NCBI RefSeq assembly: GCF_027579695.1
Contig: NC_083587.1
Location: 56,311,738 to 56,375,737, forward strand
DNA: 64,000 nucleotides
Origin: Neoarius graeffei
Taxonomy: Eukaryota; Chordata; Actinopteri; Siluriformes; Ariidae
Direction: 5' to 3'
The notes beneath the pieces were generated by a model. The model was not told where the DNA came from. It saw nothing but the letters and a program-made list of their open reading frames with translations, and ran no database searches. Position 1 is the stretch's first letter. Each line of letters opens with the position of its first letter. Below, one piece after another: positions 52,585-62,656 of the stretch. The position numbers and the translations under genes were made by a program.

Positions 52585-53568
52585 ATGCCATGGACAAAAG
52601 AGCTGAGATATTCTGTCTTGGTTGTCGACTGCATCACTCTGATCACCGGTCTTCCTGCCAACCTACTGGCTTTCTACATTTTCATCCGAAAAGTGAAACA
52701 GCGTGCTACACCTTTAGATGTGCTCTTGCTCAGCCTTAACATTTCTGACCTTCTCTTTCTCTTGTTCCTTCCATTGCGTATAAAAGAGGCAGCTGACATG
52801 AAATGGACCTTGAACTTCTTCCTTTGTCCATTGTCAGCATTCATCTACTTCAGCACCATCCACAACAGCACTTTGCTTTTAACAGCTATCAGTGTGGAGC
52901 GCTATCTGGGAGTAGCCTTCCCTATCAAATACAAACTCAAACGAAATCCTCGATATGCTGTGATCGCTAGTGTCATATTCTGGGCGCTTTCCATGGCGCA
53001 TTGCAGCATTGTCTTCATTGTGGAATACCATAAAGACAGCAATACCACTGACAAGGGTCTGTCCAATAGGAGCACCTGCTACAAAGACTTTAGCAATGAG
53101 CAGTTGGAACTCCTTTTACCTGTCCGTTTTGAGTTGTTCATCGTCCTGTTCTGCATTCCTTTTCTCATCTGTTGCTTCTGCTACATCAACTTCATCATTA
53201 TCCTCTGTCGCTTACCTAACATCAACCCTCAGAGACGCTCCAGGGCCACTGGGCTTGCTCTAGTCACCCTCCTGGCTTTCATCATCTGCTTTATACCATT
53301 CAACGTGTCCCATGTGGTGGGTTTTTTTGGATGGAAGAGTCCACCTTGGAGAATCTACACAGTACTACCCAGCACCTTCAATGCTTGCTTGGACCCCTTT
53401 GTCTTTTATTTTTCTTCATCAGCAGTTCGGGAGGCTCTCAACCTCATAATGCAACACTTCTTCAACTGGATACACCGTTCCTTCGGCCAGAAATTCAACT
53501 GTGTGAAGTTTGGCTGCGGTACTGCTTATGAGGAGAGATCACAGAATTCCAATGATACATCTCACTAG
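52585..53568 (+). CDS. ffar2/3-like: Free fatty acid receptor 2/3-like GPCR (327 aa)
   Basis: Intact single coding exon. Start is the ATG in gtgaccatgcc, giving MPWTKELRYS; the frame upstream has no ATG before the splice acceptor. Class A receptor with seven helices: TM1 ~11-33, TM2 ~45-64 (NISDLL), TM3 ~85-107 ending ERY, TM4 ~124-146, TM5 ~181-206, TM6 ~222-246, TM7 ~258-279 (ACLDPFVFYF in place of NPxxY). Residues that bind the fatty acid carboxylate in FFAR2/3 are present: Arg181, His243 (FNVSH), Arg256, and His139 (AHCSIV). Cys81-Cys165 disulphide; N-glycosylation sites NTT (153) and NRS (161). It would sense short-chain fatty acids at the cell surface and signal through Gi/Gq. Choosing between FFAR2 and FFAR3 needs a tree. 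Confidence 0.93.
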   Translation: MPWTKELRYSVLVVDCITLITGLPANLLAFYIFIRKVKQRATPLDVLLLSLNISDLLFLLFLPLRIKEAADMKWTLNFFLCPLSAFIYFSTIHNSTLLLTAISVERYLGVAFPIKYKLKRNPRYAVIASVIFWALSMAHCSIVFIVEYHKDSNTTDKGLSNRSTCYKDFSNEQLELLLPVRFELFIVLFCIPFLICCFCYINFIIILCRLPNINPQRRSRATGLALVTLLAFIICFIPFNVSHVVGFFGWKSPPWRIYTVLPSTFNACLDPFVFYFSSSAVREALNLIMQHFFNWIHRSFGQKFNCVKFGCGTAYEERSQNSNDTSH

Positions 53569-53960
53569 AATCTGGTACTGCAGATAGGCACATATTTTCA
53601 TTAGTGCTCGCATGTGTTTATAGCCATATTGCAGAGAAATCCCACAGTTTTCAGAGGATCGGTTATTGACGGACAGTATAATTTAACACTGACTACACAG
53701 TACACATGTATAGCTAAGGGGGATTTCAAGTTTTAGAAGTTTTTTTTCTCAAGATTTTCTGACAGTTTACAGAAACATGTTGGTAGATGGTTAACACAAT
53801 GGATATAAATGATATACCATTGTTTTTCACAGTAACTGCAGGATAACGATGTTCATAAAAGGTAACCATCATTATTCCTCCATATGTAACCACCCAAAAT
53901 GTCAAACGAATGAGTCCCTTCATTTGTTAATCACATTTTGTTGGATATTATTTCCTCTGC
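53569..53960 (+). other. Receptor 3' UTR / flank
   Basis: AT-rich, without repeats. No canonical AATAAA is seen before the LINE fragment at 53962; the true 3' end is not determined. Confidence 0.35.
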
Positions 53961-53961
53961 C

Positions 53962-54275
53962 TATTACTTACTTACTTACTTGCTTACTTAAGGTGGCCTC
54001 AGCCGAGCTGCATGCCTCAAAGACCAGTCTCTGCGGTCGGACATGCAGGCGGCGAGCTCAGCATTGTTGGCCGCCCCAATGTCCCTCATGAGTGTATTGA
54101 CCAGTGTAATTGCTGGACGACCAGGACGCCGCGATCCATGCGTGGACTCCCACAGAATGAGTTGACTTGCGGGGAGCTCGTTGTGCCTGAGGCAGTGACC
54201 CCCCCCCAGGCGAAGCCTACTCCAGGCCACCTTGTCGGAGATCCTTGGGAGGTCACCATAGAGCTATTTTCGTAG
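53962..54275 (-). mobile_element. LINE 3'-end fragment
   Basis: Minus-strand frame (54230-53988) reads RRPGRPAITLVNTLMRDIGA and MSDRRDWSLRHA, a C-terminal tail typical of fish LINE polyproteins, followed by a (taag)n tail (53962-53990). There is no RT domain, so it is strongly 5'-truncated. Confidence 0.6.
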
Positions 54276-54446
54276 GGCTCTGCCTATTAATATTATTAAT
54301 ATGGAAAAATTGGGGCAGCAGCTTTGGCTGCATCCTGGGTTCAAACCTCACGTCCGACCGTGTGAAGTTTGCCTGTGTGGGTTTCCTCCAGGTTCTCCAG
54401 TTTCCTTGGACAGTCCACATATTAGGTCAACTGGCTACTCTAAAAT

Positions 54447-55710
54447 TGTCTTCAATCAATTAACTGCCTTCTTGATATCAAACAGCCGTTTTGATAATTT
54501 TCAGTCAGGATTTCGTGCCAATCATAGCACTGAAACAGCGCTGATTAAAGTTATAAATGACATACGTCTTAATACTGATGCAGGCAGAACATCGGTCCTG
54601 GTATTACTGGACCTCAGTGCAGCTTTTGATACTGTTGATCACAACATACTGCTACATCGACTTGAACACTGGGTTGGATTGACTGGTAAAGTTATCAATT
54701 GGCTAAAATCATACTTAAAAGATAGAAGCTTCTTTGTTACCCTGGGAAATTGTTCCTCAACGTCAATGCCCTTGACCTGTGGTGTCCCCCAGGGGTCGAT
54801 TCTTGGACCATTACTTTTCAACCTTTATATGCTCCCACTTGGGCAAATTATCAATAAAAATTCAATTTTGTATCACTGCTATGCAGATGATACCCAAATT
54901 TATTTTGCTCTATCACCAAATGACTATGCCCCCCTTGAATGTCTCTACCAGTGCATCGATCAAATCAATAGCTGGATGTCACAAAATTTTCTCCAGTTGA
55001 ACACAGATAAAACAGAAGTAATTCTATTTGGAAAAAAAGATGAAAGACTCAGGATTACCACTATTCTTGACACAAAAGGGATTAAAACTAAAGAAATGGT
55101 TAAAAATCTTGGTGTTTTCATTGACAGCGAGCTAAACTTTGACAGTCACATGAAAGCAATCACTAAAACGGCATTTTATCACCTAAAAAACATTTCCAAA
55201 CTAAGAGGACTTATGTCAAAAAATGATCTGGAAAAACTAATACATGCCTTCATCTCTAGTAGGGTTGATTACTGCAATGGCCTTTTCACAGGCTTGCCAA
55301 AAAAGACCATCAAACGACTTCAGCTGGTTCAAAATGCAGCGGCTAGGGTTCTCACACAAACAAAAAGAACAGAGCACATTACCCCAATTCTAAGGTCCCT
55401 TCACTGGCTTCCAGTAAGCTACAGAATTGACTTTAAAGTATTGCTGCTGGTGTACAAATCTCTAAATGGTACAGGGCCCAATTACCTCTCTGATATGTTG
55501 CAGCGGCCTAACCCAATCAGATCTACCAGATCGCAACAGAAAAATTTACTATTAAAACCAGTTGTTAAAACAAAGTGTGGTGAAGCAGCTTTTAGCTACT
55601 ATGCAGTACATCTATGGAACCAACTGCCAGAGGACATTAAAAATGCTCCTGCTGTTGGCAGCTTTAAATCTAGGTTAAAGACCAAGCTGTTCTCAGAGGC
55701 TTTCTGTTAA
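54447..55710 (+). CDS. L2-like reverse transcriptase, C-terminal ~420 codons (5'-truncated)
   Basis: Open to TAA at 55708-55710. RT motifs: FDNFQSGFRANHSTETAL, VLLDLSAAFDTVDHNILLHR, LTCGVPQGSILGPLLF, and the catalytic YADDTQIYF. It is followed by the conserved SRVDYCNGLFTGLP, LQNAAARVL-like (LVQNAAARVL) and LHWLPVSYRIDFKVLLLVYK and the end LWNQLPEDIKNA. The frame is free of stops, but the endonuclease and N-terminal half are missing. The upstream ATG at 54301 lies in SINE sequence and is a chance fusion. Confidence 0.88.
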
Positions 55711-55748
55711 ATAATGAATATTTTTTACATTTTTTATAATCTTTACTT

Positions 55749-56014
55749 CCCCGTGTCCGCGTGGGTTTCCTCCGGGTGCTCCGTTTTCCCCCACAGTCCA
55801 AAGACATGCAGGTTAGGTTAACTGGTGACTCTAAATTGACCATAGGTGTGAATGTGAGTGTGAATGGTTGTCTGTGTCTATGTGTCAGCCCTGTGATGAC
55901 CTGGCGACTTGTCCAGGGTGTACCCCGCCTTTCGCCCGTAGTCAGCTGGGATAGGCTCCAGCTTGCCTGCGACCCTGTAGAAGGATAAAGCGGCTAGAGA
56001 TAATGAATGAATGA
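55749..56014 (+). mobile_element. V-SINE, 5'-truncated, with 13-bp target duplication
   Basis: Starts in the SINE centre (ccccgtgtccgcgtgggttt) and ends gataatgaatgaatg. Flanked by ataatctttactt at 55736-55748 and 56015-56027. Inserted in the 3' UTR of the L2. Confidence 0.95.
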
Positions 56015-56490
56015 ATAATCTTTACTTTCTCTGTATGTTTTAAATTTACTTTAATTTTATTCTATTTTATTCCGCTGGTTTCTTTTTCTTTTTCTCCTTT
56101 TTTCTTTTTGGCATTTTATTATTTTATTTCTACTATTGTTTAATTCTTATTATTTTCTTTTAATTCTTTTAATTAATTGTTTTAGATTAAAAATAAAATT
56201 ATTTTATGTAATTTTATTTCTCTATTGTTTACTGTGTTTGTTTTTGCTTCTGTAAAGCACATTGAACTGCCATTGTGTATGAAATGTGCTATATAAATAA
56301 ACTTGCCTTGCCTTGCCTTGCCTTAAAATGCATAGGTGTGAATGCGAGTGTGAATGGTTGTTTATCTCTGTGTTTGTCCTGCAGTGGATTGGTAACCTGC
56401 CCAGAGCATACCCCACCTTTTGCCTGAAGTCAGTTGGGATTGGCTCCAGCTTCCCCCACAACTCTGGCAGATAAACAGTATAAATAAATG

Positions 56491-56814
56491 AGCCCATCAA
56501 TGACAGCGTAGCTTACTCCGGCCCCGTCTAGTCCAGAAGGAACGATCTAAAGTGGGCCACCTTGCACAATAAATGTTGCAAGCTATATACACTATAGACA
56601 AGTGTAACCCACCTAAGATTCACAGAGTGCTCATATGTATTGGACCAGTGTCTAGGTTTGTAGGCGGGGTTAAAAGAGTGAATGATGGACACAATAAGGA
56701 ACTGGAGCCATAGGGTACTTTAACTTAAAATATGTTGGATTAAAAAATAAAAGTCTCTTAAAAACAAACAAACAAAAGATTAAACCAATTAAGAATTCTC
56801 TCACTAAGGCCAAG
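56491..56814 (+). other. Non-coding stretch
   Basis: No gene. ggcccactttagatcgttcc (reverse-oriented near 56535-56575) resembles 16556-16600 in inverted orientation, hinting at a shared dispersed repeat. Confidence 0.35.
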
Positions 56815-56817
56815 TTT

Positions 56818-57547
56818 ACATTAGACCGTATCTGTCTTGTTTTCTTCACGGATGCACTGTCCGTTTACATTAAAACACCTGGAAACGCCGGGAAACGGGA
56901 ATCCGCCAGGGTCCACGTATTCAATCCAGATCGTGTCTGGTCCGGTGCTGTGTAAACATTGAGATACGCGGATATGCTGTGCTGAGCTCTAGCTGGTGTC
57001 GTCATTGGACAACGTCACTGTGACATCCACCTTCCTGATTCGCTGGCGTTGGTCATGTGACGCGACTGCTGAAAAACGGCGCGGACTTCCGCCTTGTATC
57101 ACCTTTCATTAAAGAGTATAAAAGTATGAAAATACTGCAAATACTGATGCAAATACTGCCCATTGTGTAGTTATGATTGTCTTTAGGCTTGCCATCCTTC
57201 CACTTGCAAGTGGTAAGTGACTTGCGCACAGCAGCTCAGTCCCGAATCACTGCTCGTGCACTACACTCGCGCGCTCTGTGAGCTGCGCAGGGCCGGAGTG
57301 CGCACCCTCCAGAGGGCACTCGCTGTTCAGGGCGGAGTGATTTGGAGCGCAGCCGCTGAGGAGGAAGCGATGAGCCGCACTGACACATTTCAACTTACGT
57401 GCCAAATTAGTCATGTGATTAGCGTATCCGTGTATTGGCGTTGCTGTGTGCACGCGAATCGTGTATTGGCGTTGCTGTGTGCACGCGAATCGTTTTTAAA
57501 AACGTTAATCTGATGATCCGCTGATATGGTCTAATGTAAACCCCACC
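56818..57547. mobile_element. PIF/Harbinger-like non-autonomous element with TAA duplication
   Basis: 730 bp with inverted ends (ggccaagtttacattagacc / ggtctaatgtaaaccccacc) and TAA on both sides (56815-56817 and 57548-57550), the 3-bp target expected for PIF/Harbinger. Inside is a 35-bp tandem duplication (gtgtattggcgttgctgtgt at 57430 and 57465). There is no transposase; the 98-codon ORF at 57217 is not recognised. Confidence 0.8.
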
Positions 57548-57550
57548 TAA

Positions 57551-58190
57551 GCCAGCATTCTAGTGTTAATTAATATATGGATACCATACTGAGGGCATTC
57601 AATACCACAATAAATGCTCTAAGTGTTTCACAGTTTGAACAAGAACAGTTTATGAGTTTTAACACAATTCACTTACGATAGAAGAAAATGTCTCTTTGCA
57701 TGCAATAAAGTATAGGTTTCCCGTGGTTCAATGCAGTTCAACTTTGTCCCTTTGTCCCTACTCCCTATATAGGGAATTACTATATAGAGGACTGTAATCT
57801 GAGCTCATTGGTAAAATGAAAAAAAAAGCTAAAATTCCTTAAATCCCCTCTCTCTTTGCGCAAGTGTAGTCTCGAAGTCAGTTTAGCAAGTTATCCACTA
57901 CCACTTCTTTTATTACAGCTCGGTTCTAACTTTAACATTCACCCACTCATGTCGTTTTTTTTCTCTGCTCATGTCGGGTTTTTTGTCCCCTCTCCTACTG
58001 CCGTCAACTTCAACCTAGAAGGGGTGGGACTCAATGCACTTCCCCAATCAGAAGTCTGCATTGGCTGATACAACCAATAAGAACTATGTTTTAGTGAAAA
58101 TACTTTGACTTGCACATTACCTGGCAAATAGAAAATAATATTGTAAAGGAAATAATCTTACAGAACACAATTTTAAACAGGGTTTCACCC
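57551..58190 (+). other. Non-coding stretch
   Basis: No gene or clear repeat recognised. Confidence 0.35.
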
Positions 58191-58193
58191 ATG

Positions 58194-58545
58194 TGGCGGC
58201 ACGGTGGTGTAGTGGTTAGCACTGTTGCCTCACAGCAAGAAGGTCCTGGGTTCGAGCTCAGCGGCCGACGAGGACCTTTCTGTGTGGAGTTTGCATGTTC
58301 TCCCCATGTCTATGTGGGTTTTCTCTGGGTGCTCCGGTTTCCCCCACAGTCCAAAGACATGCAAGTTAGGCTAATTGGTGGCTCTGAATTGACTGTAGGT
58401 GTGAATGTGAGTGTGAACGGTTGTTTGTCTCTGTGTGTCAGCCCTGCGATGATCTGGTGATTTGTCCAGGGTGTACCCCGCCTCTCACCCATAGTCAGCT
58501 GGGATAGGCTCCAGCTTGCCCGTGACCCTGCACAGGACAAAAGGG
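58194..58545 (+). mobile_element. V-SINE, diverged copy
   Basis: Full 5' end (gtggcggcacggtggtgtag) to gtgaccctgcacaggacaaa. Several substitutions relative to the 47655 copy and a degenerate tail. Confidence 0.92.
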
Positions 58546-58589
58546 AAATAGTCACATATGAAATAATTTACTAGACAATATATAACTAG

Positions 58590-59080
58590 AGAGCCCAATT
58601 CTATATTGGGTCACAGAAGCTATATCCACCCTAGGAATACCGACCTATTTGCCTGAAAGAATCCAAAATGGTGAGGAATTGACCGAGGAGAAGTGATTTA
58701 TGTTGAACTGCTCATTAAGGCTTAATTAGTCCATAACTTCATTAATAATTGTAATGAAGCAAATCTGGGTAGAAATTATATTCACCCTAGATACCCCTAC
58801 CTTCATGCCAGAAAGAATCAAAATTGGTGAAGAATTGCAGGAGAAGAAGCGATTTGTGTGGAAACTGCTTGCTAGGGCTTAATTCCTCCATATCTTCATT
58901 ATTAATTGCAATTATGCATATTTGGGTAGAAGCTATATGCACCCCAGGCAGACCTACCTACATGCCAAAAAGAATAAAAATTGGTGAAGAATTGAGAGAG
59001 AAGAAGCGATTTTCATGAAAAGTGGATGATGGACAACGCATGATGGCATAAGCTCTTGGCCTGTCGGCCAGATGAGCTAA
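58590..59080 (+). repeat. ~140-bp tandem subrepeats ending in a hairpin
   Basis: Three units sharing ttggtgaagaattg, gagaagaagcgatt and ggcttaatt (starting near 58600, 58760 and 58905), then gacaacgcatgatggcataag and a hairpin at ~59050-59077 (agctcttggcc tgtc ggccagatgagct) followed by aa. The terminal phrase is shared with the array at 13640-14220. Confidence 0.6.
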
Positions 59081-59081
59081 T

Positions 59082-59112
59082 AATGGATGGATGGATGGAT
59101 GGATGGATGGAA
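59082..59112 (+). repeat. (GGAT)n microsatellite
   Basis: About seven ggat units directly after the hairpin of the preceding array. Confidence 0.95.
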
Positions 59113-60055
59113 AGATTGGTTGATGGTACATTGTGGTGGTTTTAATACATAAATGACATGTTATGAGCACCACCACTGCTTTGACTGCTGTCTGGCATCC
59201 ACGCAAATGTATAGCGTATTTCCCTACCCACTCTTTAATGATTTCCTGGCTACATCACTAAGACAGTGTGCCCTTTACTGTACCATCTACTCACCTGCTC
59301 AGAACAGTGTTCTCATGTAAATGCAGTATTAGTTGAGCAGTATTGCAGAATTATTTAGCTTTTTGACTACAAATGCTGTTATAGCCAATTATGTACTATA
59401 GTTTATATTGATAATATATTGATTTTTTTGGATAACTTCTGAAAAGATGAGCGCTTCTATATTTTTGTATTTCTGAAGACCTGAGTTTTAAGATTCCTGC
59501 TACAACCTTTAAGATTTGTAATATTTAGTTTTGCATGTTTCTTTTTATGCTTTCTGTTTCTAATTGAGTATATAATTATATTCCTGAGGGATCAGTGTCC
59601 ATGAGTTTAGAATTTCCATCTGTTTTTTTATGCCACTTTCTTTGAAATGTGACTCCACTGTCTAGACACTTTCAAGTTTGAGAGAAAATAGTGTATGTTC
59701 TTGTAAAAGTTACCAAGGCCTAGTTATCAAAGGTCCCTAGAGGATGAGTTTCAGATAGGGAAAAAATCAGAGGAAATGCCATCACACTTCTGAAACACAG
59801 GGAGGTGGGAAGAAAAAAGATGGATAAACCTTCACCGCAAAATAAAATCTAACATAGCAGGGAAATGTTTGGTTTTTCACTTCATTTCCTTTTATTTACA
59901 ATTATAATTTTGTTTGTATACTTGGTCACATTTTCTATCAACTTTCAATATACATTATAGTTCTTGGAGAAATTATTCAAATAAATATATCAAGCCATTT
60001 TTGTCTGATTTATTTTTAATGAAAGAATCGTTTTTTATTAATAATGATATATGAG
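59113..60055 (+). other. Non-coding stretch
   Basis: AT-rich, no gene or repeat recognised. Confidence 0.4.
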
Positions 60056-60058
60056 TAT

Positions 60059-60432
60059 ATGAGTCAGCCAAGAGTCACATCTAAATTACCCCGAAATATC
60101 TCTCTTCAAATGTACAGCAATCACCATGCCAAAAAAAAAAATTCCTAAAACAGGGTAGTATGTACTGTATAATCTGGATTGCTGCGACAATCAGAGAACC
60201 ATTATATTTGTGGTGAGCCAGCCAGGAGTGGGCATTTAAATAAACCTGAAGTATCTCCGTCCAAAGATAGTCCAGCAATAACCAGGTCAAAGAACAATTA
60301 CCTCATGGTCCGACAGCAGGCCCAGACAGGGTGATATGCATCATCTGGATTATTGCCATAATCAAAGAATCATTGTATTTGTGGCGAGCCAGCCAGGAGT
60401 GGACATCTGAATCAACTTGAAGTATCTGCATT
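60059..60432 (+). repeat. Tandem duplication, ~150-171 bp period
   Basis: gagccagccaggagtggg at 60215, gagccagccaggagtgga at 60386 and the weaker gagtcagccaagagtcac at 60061. Shared inner text includes atctggattgctgcgacaat / atctggattattgccataat. Confidence 0.8.
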
Positions 60433-60625
60433 ATTAAAATAATTAGAGCTAGAGTAATTCAGATAAAGTAGATCAACATTTTACCCCTTTACAAATCATG
60501 CACCATTCCTCCTGTTTATCTGCATTATGGTAAATATTAGCTTTAATATAATTAATATTTTATTATTTATTTTTGAATGGTGCAGAAATGTGACAACAAG
60601 CACAGGGTTAAGTTTTTTTTGTTTG

Positions 60626-61683
60626 TCTCGTCTCATCTCATTATCTCTAGCCGCTTTATCCTGTTCTACAGGGTCGCAGGCAAGCTGGAGCCTATCCCAG
60701 CTGACTACGGGCGAAAGGTGGGGTACACCCTGGACAAGTCGCCAGGTCATCACAGGGCTGACACATATGCCGCTTTTCCACTACAAACGCGGCTGAGTCG
60801 GGCTGAGCCGTGCCGTGCTGAGTTGGGCTGAGTCGAGCTGAGCGGGGCTATTGGAGTTGCATTTCGACTACCACCGTGCTGAACCGTGCTGGCTGGAAGT
60901 GGGTGGACACATTGGGTGGAGTTAGCGAAAGTGGGTGGACGTCACGTGATGTCGTTAAGCGGCGCAAACAGTGACATCAGTGACCTTTTAAGCGGTAGTC
61001 TCACGACCCGGATAGTAAACAATAAACATGGAGGACATGGAGTCGTTAGTGTTGCTGGTCTTGGTGCTGTGGCTTGTTGTCATCGACAACGCCAACAGAT
61101 ACTGGCAAGAGCGTATAGATGAGGCGAGGCGCATAAGGCTCCAGAAATTCTCGTAATTCGTAATTCTTCTTCTTCCGGGTTTACGGTGTTTACAGATCCC
61201 AGCGTGCTCGCGGGGCGTGTGTGGGCATGTGAGGACACTCCTCCTCACCAATCAGTGCACAGGGGAGTGTCTGCTCACGCCCCCAGCCTCACTCAGCTCG
61301 GTTTGGCTCGCTTCAGCCCCACTCCAAAACCGTGCGAGTTTTGGGTGCTAAGCAGGGCTGAAGCGAGCTGAGTCGTGCTGTTTTGAGATAGTTGAAACGC
61401 GAGCCGTGTCGGGCTGAAGTGAGCTGAAAAAGAGTAGTGGAAAAGGGCCAATAGACACAGACAACCATTCACACTCACATTCACACCTACAGTCAATTTA
61501 GAGTCACCAGTTAACCTAACCTGCATGTCTTTGGGGGAAACCGGAGCACGCGGAGGAAACCCACGCGGACACGGGGAGAACATGCAAACTCCACACAGAA
61601 AGGCCCTCGTCAGCCACGGGGCTCAAACCCGGACCTTCTTGCTGTGAGGCGACAGCGCTAACCACTATGCCACCATGCTGCCC
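60626..61683 (-). mobile_element. V-SINE, full length, split by a Harbinger-like element
   Basis: Minus-strand SINE: tail part 60626-60767 and 5' part 61454-61683, with its own 13-bp duplication ttttttttgtttg at 60613-60625 and 61684-61696. The two halves join exactly when the insert is removed (ctgacacata + gacacagaca). Confidence 0.95.
60768..61450 (+). mobile_element. PIF/Harbinger-like element inside a SINE
   Basis: 683 bp with inverted ends (tgccgcttttccactac / gtagtggaaaagggcca), flanked by ATA at 60765-60767 and 61451-61453. Repeated gggctgag/ggctgaag motifs fill both subterminal regions in inverted orientation. A 42-codon ORF at 61028-61156 (MEDMESLVLLVLVLWLVVID...) sits in the middle and may be the remnant start of a transposase gene. 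Confidence 0.85.
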
Positions 61684-61696
61684 TTTTTTTTGTTTG

Positions 61697-62392
61697 TTTT
61701 AAATTCTTTTTTACATGGAAATTCAAAGAATGAATATCATTATTCTCCAATAAATTTGTGAATTTGTACTCAGTATTTGGTATCATGTTTATGAGAGCGC
61801 TTAGAGATTCATCACTACGACACAGCCAGTTAACTAAGAGAACATGCCAGAAAAAAAAGTTTCAATTTAGCATTCATTTAAAATTGCTGGTGTAAAATGG
61901 CTGATGTTTTTATTATAAAATCATGTCAGTTACAGAATTACATCTGTGATGAGGAAAAATTTGTGTAAACTAAATTACTCCCTCGAGGTCTGGAATTCCT
62001 GTCGTTATTGCTTTCATGAAAGTAAAACCAGATGAAGAATCTTGGAAGATATCCAGTAGAGGGAGCCAAAAATGTGTGGAATAGTATCAGATCCTTGATG
62101 TACAGTATTATCATCATAAACATAACCAGGGCTGTTTGCGAACCTTTAGGGGCCTTAAATGACATCATACTTGGGCTTGAACTTCCCCACCTACTCCAGT
62201 GATGTATCTCAAGTTGCAGTCCACGATGGAGCCCCCTAAAATAGTTTGCACCATCCTAACAATGATGGACTAATGTTCTTTATTTCTATCACGGAACTGC
62301 TGAATTCTTAAATCAAATTCGTCAGAAGGTCTTGGATTAATGTTTGATAAAAGCAGCAATGATGGTTATTGTTTCTATAGTAACAGATCATG
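61697..62392 (+). other. Non-coding stretch
   Basis: No gene or repeat recognised. Confidence 0.4.
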
Positions 62393-62656
62393 CTCTCCCC
62401 ATGTCTGTGTGGGTTTCCTCCGGGTTTCCCTCACAGTCCAAAGACATGCAGGTTAGGCTAATTGGTGGCTCTAAATTGACCGTAGGTGTGAATGTGAGTG
62501 TGAATGGTTGTCTGTCTCCGGGTGTCAGCCCTTCGATGACCTGGCGACTTGCCCAGGGTGTACCACGCCACTTGCCCATAGTCAGCTGGGATAGGCTCCA
62601 GCTTGCCTGCGACCCTGTAGAACAGGATAAGTGGCTACAGATAATGGATGGATGGA
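62393..62656 (+). mobile_element. V-SINE, 5'-truncated
   Basis: Starts in the conserved centre (gctctccccatgtctgtg), with an ~8-bp internal deletion, and ends gataatggatggatggat. Confidence 0.9.

Larger units (their letters stand above)
54447..56322 (+). mobile_element. L2/Rex1-like LINE, 5'-truncated
   Basis: Runs from the reverse-transcriptase core to a 3' UTR ending gtgctatataaataaacttg and a (CCTTG)n tail at 56304-56322. Tails of short microsatellite units rather than poly-A are typical of L2-like LINEs. It contains a SINE at 55749-56014 in its 3' UTR. Confidence 0.88.
54310..56490 (+). mobile_element. Old V-SINE split by an L2 insertion
   Basis: 5' part 54310-54446 (ggttcaaacctc B box, cctgtgtgggtttcctccag) and 3' part 56327-56490 (ataggtgtgaatgcgagtg, gattggctccagc, tail agtataaataaatga). 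The L2 element sits between taaaattg (54441) and ttaaaatg (56323), consistent with a short target duplication. Confidence 0.75.

Noticed and set aside
54301..54446. N-terminal extension of the L2 reverse transcriptase
   Set aside because: This part is SINE sequence fused by insertion, open by chance.
57217..57513. 98-codon ORF
   Set aside because: Lies in a non-autonomous Harbinger-like element and spans a tandem duplication; no domain.
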